Below, one piece after another: positions 1-7,553 of a stretch of 64,000 nt of DNA. Below the pieces are notes generated by a model. That model worked only from the letters and a program-made list of their open reading frames with translations. It was not told the origin of the DNA and made no database searches. How positions within the stretch are numbered: the first letter of the stretch is position 1; each line of letters starts with the position of its first letter. This DNA is from Marivita sp003149565 (GTDB lineage Bacteria; Pseudomonadota; Alphaproteobacteria; Rhodobacterales; Rhodobacteraceae). The translations under genes were made by a program, and so were the position numbers. Location: assembly GCF_965216415.1 (NCBI RefSeq), contig NZ_CBDCFU010000002.1. One strand, 5' to 3'.

Positions 1-251
1 GCCATCCGTGTGGCGGAAATATCGGGGTTCGGCGACACCCGGTCATAGGGCAGACAATCCCAGCCGGGAAAGACGAAGACCGGTATTGAGGGTGCAAAAA
101 TGCGCAGCGCGTCGCGCATCTGGGCAAGGCGGCGGTCATCGCGGGCGATATGACAGACCGCGCCGCCGTGTTTCTCTGCTTCGGCCAGTACCAGACGGGC
201 GTCAAAGCCTTCGGGCGCGCCGCCCATGGTGATGTGCTGGGATGTCTTCAT
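1..251 (-). CDS. mfd: Transcription-repair coupling factor Mfd, N-terminal part (runs off the window)
   Basis: Translation from the ATG at 251 gives 83 residues that continue past the left edge. The stretch PGWDCLPYDRVSPNP, near residues 62-76, is the typical N-terminal UvrB-like (domain 1a) signature of Mfd, the ATP-driven translocase that removes RNA polymerase stalled at DNA lesions and recruits UvrA. Only about 7 percent of a usual 1,150-residue Mfd is visible, so the helicase part cannot be checked. The gene lies 33 bp downstream of the membrane-protein gene at 285-824 on the same strand and may be cotranscribed with it. uvrA, its partner in repair, is also in this window but far away at 57995-60859. 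Confidence 0.85.
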   Translation of the reverse strand, partial: MKTSQHITMGGAPEGFDARLVLAEAEKHGGAVCHIARDDRRLAQMRDALRIFAPSIPVFVFPGWDCLPYDRVSPNPDISATRM

Positions 252-284
252 AGCGCGCTCATGTGGCGCGCCACCGTGCCCGCG

Positions 285-824
285 TCAACCGCCAAGAACA
301 CCAACGCTGAGGTTCATGTACATTCCCCACATGGCGGTGACAAAAATCGACACCATGCCGATCCCCTGAACCATGAGGCGATGCCGTGCCAGTCGCTTGT
401 AGACCGCATCGAGGTCGTGATCCTTTTCATGCAGCGCCCGAGCCGTGCGCACGCTCAAGAGGCTGACAAGCGACATCGGAAAGCCGAGAAGGAAAAGCGC
501 CTGCGCAATCTCGACCCAGTATACCCAGCCAAGCACCGCAAACCCGGTGAGGAAAAACGTGCCGCTGGCAATCACCCAGAGCCCGGCCTCATCCGCGATA
601 TACAGAATGCGGGCTGTGTTGATGCGCAGCAGATCGGTCAGGTCGTCCACCGTTGCTCCACCCCGGCGTCTCGCGCGCCCGACCATGTCAAATGGCACCC
701 CGAGAATCCAATGGCTGGCCGAAGACCACACGACAGCGAGGGCGATCCAAAACCAGAGGTTCGAAAAGGACCGCATGTCGATCAGTTCAAAGACGGAAGA
801 GTACCAATCCAAGGCGCGCGTCAT
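285..824 (-). CDS. Four-helix inner-membrane protein, annotated in relatives as a SufBCD-complex component
   Basis: This 179-residue protein has about four hydrophobic segments (residues 20-42, 82-100, 103-122 and 152-170) with a basic stretch RARRR near 50-54, so it is an integral membrane protein. From memory, similar proteins in Rhodobacterales carry the name component of SufBCD complex, but I see no Fe-S or Suf motif in it and no suf gene nearby, so that name should be treated as unproven. The start at 824 is chosen because a GAGGG stretch lies just upstream; a longer frame reaching 1814 is only the antisense of hemB. It precedes mfd on the same strand and is divergent from hemB, with 90 bp between the two starts. 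Confidence 0.7.
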   Translation of the reverse strand: MTRALDWYSSVFELIDMRSFSNLWFWIALAVVWSSASHWILGVPFDMVGRARRRGGATVDDLTDLLRINTARILYIADEAGLWVIASGTFFLTGFAVLGWVYWVEIAQALFLLGFPMSLVSLLSVRTARALHEKDHDLDAVYKRLARHRLMVQGIGMVSIFVTAMWGMYMNLSVGVLGG

Positions 825-914
825 CCCTCGTTCACTTGGCCTTAACGCGAGGCAGGCCTTGTTCCAGCGGTCATTCCATGCCACCCAAATACGGCAAAGA
901 CAAGGACTGCCCCC

Positions 915-1916
<1,002 letters not shown>

Positions 1917-2036
1917 CGGTGCGCCGCCGATCGCGATCTATCCTTAGTGACAGGGCGCACCGCTGCCGCTATACTTGCGCTCAACCGGCGGAACAGCCGG
2001 ATTTTCAGAGGCATCGGCAAAGAAAGAGCAGAGACA

Positions 2037-2594
2037 ATGACATCCCTGACACGACGCGAACTGGCTTTGGGCCTTGGCGGCACATTCCTTTTGGGTGCCT
2101 GTAACAACGCGGTCGGTGGTAATGGCGGTGCGCGCATCGACGCACGGGTCGATGCCACGCTGGCCGAAATGTATCGCCGTTTTCCAGGCACCCAGAACCT
2201 TGCAGCCAATGCCAACGGCCTGCTGGTCATGCCTCTGGTGACAGAGGTGGGCCTTGGTCTGGGAGGTGCGTTTGGACGTGGCGCGCTGCGCGTGGGCGGG
2301 ATCACGGTGGATTACTACTCGACCACCAAAGCCAGCGCGGGTCTTCAGATCGGCGCGCAGCAATATGCACATGTGCTCTTCTTCATGACGGAAGACGCGC
2401 TGATGAATTTCCGCCGGTCTCCAGGTTGGGCGGCAGGCGCAAATATCGAATACGCAATCCCCGAAGGCGGTGAGACCATTGCGGCCGAAACAACAACCTC
2501 GCTGGCCCCGGTTATCGCGGTGATCTTTGGTCAGGCGGGCCTGCGCATTGGCGCAACGCTGGAAGGCGTGAAGTACACGCGGATTATCCCCTGA
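2037..2594 (+). CDS. SYLF/YSC84-domain lipoprotein
   Basis: The protein has 185 residues from the ATG at 2037, which follows the purine-rich AAGAAAGAGCAGAGACA. Residues 1-22 form a lipoprotein signal with a twin-arginine-like start (LTRREL) and the lipobox LLGAC, making C22 the probable lipidated residue. The rest resembles the SYLF (Ysc84) domain: a GLLVMP segment near residue 60, a glycine-rich GLGLGGAFGRGALR stretch, and a C-terminal GLRIGATLEGVKYTRI. This domain binds lipids in eukaryotes, while bacterial members are periplasmic lipoproteins of unclear role. A frame opening at 1947 exists, but it places 30 residues before the signal peptide and is less likely. The gene is followed by a hairpin-rich spacer. 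Confidence 0.8.
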   Translation: MTSLTRRELALGLGGTFLLGACNNAVGGNGGARIDARVDATLAEMYRRFPGTQNLAANANGLLVMPLVTEVGLGLGGAFGRGALRVGGITVDYYSTTKASAGLQIGAQQYAHVLFFMTEDALMNFRRSPGWAAGANIEYAIPEGGETIAAETTTSLAPVIAVIFGQAGLRIGATLEGVKYTRIIP

Positions 2595-2854
2595 TCACCG
2601 CGCATGGGGGCTCTGCCCCCGTCGCCCAGGGGCGACTCCCCCGAAGTATTTTGAAACCAGAGAAGATATGGGTCAGGTCCACCCCCTGCGTTTCGGCAGG
2701 GGGCTTCTCCGGTTACGGTCATCGGCGCTTCCGCCTGTACCGCCCTTGCAGGATGCCGCGTTAATGTTAACGCTTCGTTACTTCTCTGGTTTAAAAGTAC
2801 TTTCGGGGGTGAGGCGCGGCACGCGCCGAGGGGGCAGACAGCCCCCTTGCCCGG
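2595..2854. repeat. Hairpin-rich spacer bounded by a long inverted repeat
   Basis: This 260-bp spacer holds no gene. A 28-29 bp inverted repeat has its left arm at 2638-2665 (beginning CCCCCGAAGTATTTT) and its right arm at 2781-2809 (ending AGTACTTTCGGGGG), with 115 bp between the arms and few mismatches. Inside it lies a further hairpin, CCCCCTGC / GCAGGGGG, near 2682-2703. Outside it stand GGGGGCTCTGCCCCC near 2606-2620 on the left and GGGGGCAGACAGCCCCC near 2831-2847 on the right. The spacer separates two convergent genes, so it may act as a two-way transcription terminator. The long arms, however, look more like a dispersed repeat. Confidence 0.75.
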
Positions 2855-3478
2855 TCAGCCAGCCATCGCTGCGGTCAGGTCTTTGAGAGCTGCGACGGGA
2901 TCCTCCGCGCGCCAGATTTCTTCCCCGATTCCGAAGAAATCGGTTATTGGTGAAAGTGTCCGGATGATTTCGGTCTCCAGTCCACCTTCCGCCACAACCG
3001 GGATTTCGATCATTTCGGACCACCACTGGAACAGGTCTTCTTCGGCGCGCGAGCCGTCGCCCAACGTGGTTTCGCCTACCGGACCGAAGCTCACGTAATC
3101 CGCGCCCGCTTCGCCTGCATTCATACCGTCATGGCGCAGGTGGCCGCAGAAGGCACCGACGATCGCGTCGGGCCCCAGTTCCTTGCGCGCCATTCGCACA
3201 GAGCGCGCGCCGTCCGTCAGGTGAACACCGTCGAGACCGAGGCGCTGGGCCAGCACCACATGGGTGTCGATCACCAGCGCCACATCGAAGCGGTGCGCCA
3301 CCTCGCGCACCGCGTCAGCTGCGCGCAGGATCAGATCTTCATCGCGGGTCGCCAATGACAGACGGATGCAGGCGATGTCCTCGGCGTCCAACACGCGGGC
3401 CAGATCGGTCGGGAAATGGCTGAGTTCGATTTCGGGTGGCGTGATCAGGTAGATCTGCGGCTGCTCTGCATCGGACAT
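2855..3478 (-). CDS. Thiamine phosphate synthase-like protein (ThiE/TenI fold)
   Basis: The 207-residue protein has the TIM-barrel pattern of ThiE, which joins HMP-pyrophosphate and thiazole phosphate to make thiamine monophosphate. Recognisable parts are a start YLITPPE, DGVHLTDG (family form GVHLGQ), GAFCGH (family form G.S.H), GADYVSFGPV and the phosphate-binding VVAEGGL. The substitutions GVHLTDG and GAFCGH depart from the textbook enzyme, so it could be a TenI-type or diverged paralog rather than the main ThiE. No other thiamine gene lies nearby. The start at 3478 is supported by AAGGAAGGGG upstream; longer frames run into the antisense of trmJ. Confidence 0.75.
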   Translation of the reverse strand: MSDAEQPQIYLITPPEIELSHFPTDLARVLDAEDIACIRLSLATRDEDLILRAADAVREVAHRFDVALVIDTHVVLAQRLGLDGVHLTDGARSVRMARKELGPDAIVGAFCGHLRHDGMNAGEAGADYVSFGPVGETTLGDGSRAEEDLFQWWSEMIEIPVVAEGGLETEIIRTLSPITDFFGIGEEIWRAEDPVAALKDLTAAMAG

Positions 3479-3608
3479 CTTCGGCCCCTTCCTTGGTGGT
3501 CGCACTCCTATATCGTCATTTCGCGCTCTACGCCAAGGGCTTGCACCGCTTGCCCTTTGATCTTCGGCGCAATAGTCAGGCGCAACCCCAGGTTTCCGGA
3601 GATTTCCC

Positions 3609-4352
3609 ATGCCAAGCGACACGCCACAGCCCGCTTTTGTGCTGGTCCGCCCACAGATGGGTGAGAATATTGGTGCTGCTGCCCGTGCGATGCTGAATTT
3701 CGGGCTGGAACGCATGCGTCTTGTGGCGCCGCGGGACGGCTGGCCGAACCAGAGCGCGGTTGCCATGGCCTCGGGAGCGGGACGTGTGCTGGACGATGCG
3801 GTTCTGGTCGAACGCACCGTCGAGGCGGTGGCGGATTGTACCTATGTCTTTGCGACCACGGCGCGGCAACGGGACTTGACGAAGCCAGTGATGACGCCGG
3901 AACGGGCAATGCAGGTCGCGCGGGAGAAGATCGCGGGGGGAGAAAAAGTTGCGGTGCTCTTCGGCCCAGAGCGTGCGGGGCTTGAGAATGACGATATCGC
4001 ATTGGCAAATGCGATCATCTCGGTGCCGGTGAACCCGGAGTTCCCGTCGCTGAACCTCGCACAATGCGTCTTGCTAACGGGCTATGAGTGGCGGCGGCAG
4101 ACGGTTGAGGTGGCGGCGGAGATCACCGAGATGGCGGGCAGTGACTGGGCCAGTGCCATCGAGGTGGATCGGCTGGCCGCGCATTACGAAGAGACACTCG
4201 ACAGCGCTGGGTTCTTTTTCCCCGAAACCAAGTCCGAGAGTATGCGGCGCAATCTGCGCAATCTTTGGAGCCGCATGCCGTTGACAACGGCCGATGTGAA
4301 GATGCTGCACGGTATGCTGCGGCAAATGGTGCGTTGGAAGAACAAGGAGTGA
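3609..4352 (+). CDS. trmJ: tRNA (cytidine/uridine-2'-O-)-methyltransferase TrmJ, SPOUT family
   Basis: TrmJ uses S-adenosylmethionine to methylate the 2'-OH of nucleotide 32 in the anticodon loop of several tRNAs. The 247-residue length fits. The three SPOUT motifs are visible: VRPQMGENIGAAARAM (residues 13-28), LFGPERAGL (117-125) and the knot segment VPVNPEFPSLNLAQ (139-152), which binds the cofactor. The C-terminal part from about residue 165 is the family's helical extension. The gene is divergent from the thiE-like gene across 130 bp, which probably holds both promoters. It is followed after 63 bp by ctaA. Confidence 0.92.
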   Translation: MPSDTPQPAFVLVRPQMGENIGAAARAMLNFGLERMRLVAPRDGWPNQSAVAMASGAGRVLDDAVLVERTVEAVADCTYVFATTARQRDLTKPVMTPERAMQVAREKIAGGEKVAVLFGPERAGLENDDIALANAIISVPVNPEFPSLNLAQCVLLTGYEWRRQTVEVAAEITEMAGSDWASAIEVDRLAAHYEETLDSAGFFFPETKSESMRRNLRNLWSRMPLTTADVKMLHGMLRQMVRWKNKE

Positions 4353-4415
4353 GCCTGCGCCTTGAAGGCCCCCCACCCCGCGCCTAGTCTTTCGCGCAAG
4401 AAGGAGACCCCCTGA

Positions 4416-5564
4416 ATGAGCAGCAAACGCAGCATCTTTGAAGAGGTCGGTGCAGAGACACCGCGCAAGGAGGCCCCCAAGGGTGGCATGATCGACGCAG
4501 GCAAGCGCGGCTCACGCGGCGCGATCCGGGTGTGGCTGATGATCCTCTTTGCGTTGGTCATGGTGATGATCGCAGTGGGCGGGCTGACGCGCCTGACTGA
4601 CAGTGGCTTGTCGATTACCGAATGGCGGCCCCTGACCGGGGCACTGCCACCGATGACGGCCGAGGATTGGCAGCGCGAGTTCGACCTTTATCGCCAGATC
4701 CCCGAATACCAGTTGCAAAACAAAGGCATGAGCCTTGCCGAGTTCCAGTTCATCTACTGGTGGGAATGGGGTCACAGGCAGCTGGGCCGGGTGATCGGGC
4801 TTGTCTGGGCGCTGGGCTTTTTCGGCTTCCTGCTGGCACGGAAGATCCCGACGGGCTGGACCGGGCGGTTGTTCTTTCTCGGTGTGCTGGGTGGCATTCA
4901 GGGCGCGATCGGCTGGTGGATGGTGGCGTCCGGTTTGACGGGGACGATGCTTGACGTGGCGTCCTACCGGTTGGCGACGCATCTGGGGCTGGCCTTCGTG
5001 ATCCTCGGCTTCATCGCGTGGTACACGTTCGAGCTGGGTCGTGAAGAACGCGACCTGATGCAGGCGCGGCGGTCGCGGGAGGGTAAGCTTTACGGGCTGG
5101 GCACGGGGCTGTTGCACTTTACCTTCCTGCAAATCCTGCTGGGCGCTTTGGTGGCGGGCATTGATGCCGGGCGCACCTATAACGACTGGCCGCTGATGGC
5201 CGGGGCATTCCTGCCGCCCTTCCCTTTTGATATTGAGCCCATCTGGCGCAACTTCTTCGAGAACGCCGGCCTTGTGCAATTCATGCACAGGATGGCTGGC
5301 TATCTGCTACTGGCCTTCGGCATCGTGGTCTGGCTCAGGGCACGTAAATCGCCCAATGCGGACACACGGTTCCGGTTCAATGCTGTCTTTGCGATGCTCT
5401 GGGTGCAGATGGCGCTGGGCGTTGTAACGGTGCTCTATATGGCACCGTGGCAGATCGCGATTGCGCATCAGGTGGGCGCTGTGATCCTCTGGGTCCTGAT
5501 CCTGCGGGCGCGGTTCGGCGCGCAATATCCGGTTCAACAATCCATTCGAGGAGCGACGGCATGA
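4416..5564 (+). CDS. ctaA: Heme A synthase (CtaA/Cox15, type 2)
   Basis: This 382-residue inner-membrane protein oxidises the C8 methyl group of heme O to the formyl group of heme A, needed by aa3-type cytochrome oxidase. Eight hydrophobic segments can be drawn. The four heme-ligand histidines fall in the expected contexts: H120 (WWEWGHRQLGR), H189 (YRLATHLGLAF), H291 (QFMHRMAGY) and H351 (IAHQVGAV). GGLTRLTDSGLSITEW (residues 55-70) is the type-2 signature of alphaproteobacteria and mitochondria. An AAGGAGA Shine-Dalgarno lies before the ATG. Its stop overlaps the next start as ATGA, implying translational coupling to the carboxypeptidase gene. Confidence 0.96.
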   Translation: MSSKRSIFEEVGAETPRKEAPKGGMIDAGKRGSRGAIRVWLMILFALVMVMIAVGGLTRLTDSGLSITEWRPLTGALPPMTAEDWQREFDLYRQIPEYQLQNKGMSLAEFQFIYWWEWGHRQLGRVIGLVWALGFFGFLLARKIPTGWTGRLFFLGVLGGIQGAIGWWMVASGLTGTMLDVASYRLATHLGLAFVILGFIAWYTFELGREERDLMQARRSREGKLYGLGTGLLHFTFLQILLGALVAGIDAGRTYNDWPLMAGAFLPPFPFDIEPIWRNFFENAGLVQFMHRMAGYLLLAFGIVVWLRARKSPNADTRFRFNAVFAMLWVQMALGVVTVLYMAPWQIAIAHQVGAVILWVLILRARFGAQYPVQQSIRGATA

Positions 5565-7033
5565 CCACGGCCTATGAGGAATTGATGGCCTTCACGCGCG
5601 AGACCGAAGCGTTGGGCCAGGTTGCCGGGCGTCTTGGCTGGGACCAGGAAACCACCATGCCACGCGGCGCGGCGGCGCAGCGAGCCGAAGAGATGGGCGC
5701 GCTGGAGTCGGTCCTGCATGCGCGGCGCATGGATCCGCGTGTGGGCGAGTGGCTTGCCAAGGCTGAAGCCAACGATGACGAGGCCAAGGCACATCTGCGG
5801 CACATTCAGCGAGATTTCGACCGGGCCTCAAAGGTGCCCGCTGATCTGGCGGCGGAACTGGCGCGGACCACCTCAGTGGCGCAGGGCATTTGGGCCGAGG
5901 CGCGCGCGAACGAGGATTTCGCGGCTTTTGCACCGACGCTGGCGCGGGTGCTGGATCTTCGGCGGCAAGAAGGCGCGGCCTTGGCCGATGGGGGCGATCC
6001 GTATGACGCGCTGTTGCAGGATTACGAGCCGGGGGCCACCGCGGCGGACCTTGACGCGATGTTCGGCGCGTTGCGGCCGCGGCTGGTTGATTTGCGTGAC
6101 AAGGTGCTGGGTGCTCCTGCCCCGGCGGCACTGAGCGGCACGTTTGACGAAACCGCACAGATGAAGCTGTCGCGGCAGATCGCCAAGATCTTTGGTTATG
6201 ACATGAGCCGGGGCCGCGTCGATAAGGCTGTGCACCCCTTCAGTTCGGGGTCGGGCAATGACGTGCGGATCACGACGCGGACCAATCCCACCGATCCGTT
6301 CAACTGTATTTATTCGACAATCCACGAGGTTGGTCACGCTGCCTATGAGCAGAACATCGATCAGGCTTATCTTTTGACACCGTTGGGGCGTGGCGTGTCG
6401 ATGGGCGTACACGAGAGTCAGAGCCGGATTTACGAGAACCAACTGGGTCGTTCGCGCGCCTTTACCGGCTGGCTCCATGGGCAGATGGTCGAGGCCTTTG
6501 GCGATTTCGGCATCAGTGACCCGGATGCGTTCTACGGCACGGTAAACCGGGTGCACAAAGGCTTTATCCGCACGGAATCCGATGAGGTGCAGTACAATTT
6601 GCACGTTCTGCTCCGCTTTGATCTCGAGCGTCGGATGATCGCCGGAACACTGGATGTCAGCGACCTGGAAGAGGCGTGGAACACGCGGTTTGAGGCGGAT
6701 TTTGGATATGCGGTGGACAAGCCATCCAACGGCGTGTTGCAGGACGTGCATTGGTCGGTCGGCCTGTTCGGGTATTTTGCCACCTACTCGCTTGGCAATG
6801 TCTATGCCGGATGCCTGCACGAAGCGCTTCGCAAGGCGGTGCCGGAACTGGATGCTCAATTGGCGGCGGGTGATACCTCTGCAGCAACAGGGTGGCTGCG
6901 GGACAATCTGCAACGGCATGGCGGGCTCTACGAGCCGCGAGAGGTGATCGAGCGTGCCTGCGGGTTTGCACCGAATGAGGGACCGCTTCTGGCCTATCTC
7001 GAAGCGAAGTTCGGAGAGATTTATGGGGTGTGA
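5561..7033 (+). CDS. Taq-type metallocarboxypeptidase (peptidase family M32)
   Basis: The 490-residue protein is an M32 carboxypeptidase, which removes C-terminal residues from peptides with one zinc ion and acts in the cytoplasm. The zinc motif HEVGH is at residues 255-259 and the third ligand is E285 in GVHESQSRIYENQ, both typical of the family. The start at 5561 overlaps the ctaA stop (ATGA) and is preceded by GAGGAGCGAC; a longer frame from 5447 only reads into ctaA. The 3' end faces usg, and a GTCCTCGGG / CCCGAGGAC hairpin sits between them at 7046-7068. Confidence 0.95.
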   Translation: MTTAYEELMAFTRETEALGQVAGRLGWDQETTMPRGAAAQRAEEMGALESVLHARRMDPRVGEWLAKAEANDDEAKAHLRHIQRDFDRASKVPADLAAELARTTSVAQGIWAEARANEDFAAFAPTLARVLDLRRQEGAALADGGDPYDALLQDYEPGATAADLDAMFGALRPRLVDLRDKVLGAPAPAALSGTFDETAQMKLSRQIAKIFGYDMSRGRVDKAVHPFSSGSGNDVRITTRTNPTDPFNCIYSTIHEVGHAAYEQNIDQAYLLTPLGRGVSMGVHESQSRIYENQLGRSRAFTGWLHGQMVEAFGDFGISDPDAFYGTVNRVHKGFIRTESDEVQYNLHVLLRFDLERRMIAGTLDVSDLEEAWNTRFEADFGYAVDKPSNGVLQDVHWSVGLFGYFATYSLGNVYAGCLHEALRKAVPELDAQLAAGDTSAATGWLRDNLQRHGGLYEPREVIERACGFAPNEGPLLAYLEAKFGEIYGV

Positions 7034-7045
7034 TGGCGTCGTGAG

Positions 7046-7068
7046 GTCCTCGGGTCGCGCCCGAGGAC
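7046..7068. terminator. Hairpin between convergent genes
   Basis: GTCCTCGGG and CCCGAGGAC form a perfect 9-bp GC-rich stem around a 5-base loop in the 42-bp gap between the carboxypeptidase and usg stops. No T-run follows on either strand, so it may stop or protect transcripts from both sides rather than act as a classical intrinsic terminator. Confidence 0.5.
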
Positions 7069-7075
7069 TGCGGCC

Positions 7076-7348
7076 TTAGTGAACTGTAAATTCCCCGACC
7101 AGTTGCTGCCATTCGCCTGATGCGAGCAGTTTACGGTGGGTGTACTGGACCGAATGCAACGGCCCCTCAATCGTGTCTTGCCAGAACTCGATGAACTCGA
7201 ACAGTTTAGGATGATCCGGGGCCAGATCGTATTCCTGCCAGACAAAGGTGTTCAGAACATTCTTGTAATCCGGCATCCGGTAGTACAGCTGCGCAGTGGT
7301 CAACCCATATCCCCGCAGCATCAACTCGGTTTCACTCATTTCAGTCAT
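7076..7348 (-). CDS. usg: Usg family protein
   Basis: This 90-residue cytoplasmic protein matches the Usg family, known almost only from Alphaproteobacteria, with the segments LMLRGYGLTTA, YRMPDY and NTFVWQEYDLAPDHP. Its function is unknown. Some old annotations link the name Usg to aspartate-semialdehyde dehydrogenase, to which this short protein has no resemblance. The start at 7348 (MTEMSETEL) and one three codons later at MSETEL are both possible. It is divergent from gyrA across 205 bp that hold no evident gene. Confidence 0.85.
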   Translation of the reverse strand: MTEMSETELMLRGYGLTTAQLYYRMPDYKNVLNTFVWQEYDLAPDHPKLFEFIEFWQDTIEGPLHSVQYTHRKLLASGEWQQLVGEFTVH

Positions 7349-7553
7349 GCAAACCTCATCGTTTTTTCTTCTTGTGCAACAACTGTGCCACGAATTCGTT
7401 AAGTTTCAACAAAAACAGTATGTTATCCATCGGGTCAGGTGAGTGACAACGCGTGATTGCCACTATTTTGGCCAAGTGCATTGCAGCCTACATCCTGTCT
7501 CTGATATACGTGACATCAACAAAATATAGATTTCCAGACAGCAGGCTATCCAC

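Noticed and set aside
2595..2854. Insertion sequence
   Set aside because: The inverted repeats are only 115 bp apart and no transposase can be encoded between them.
5447..5560. Longer start for the Taq carboxypeptidase
   Set aside because: The extra residues are read from within ctaA; the ATG at 5561 has a ribosome site and an ATGA overlap.
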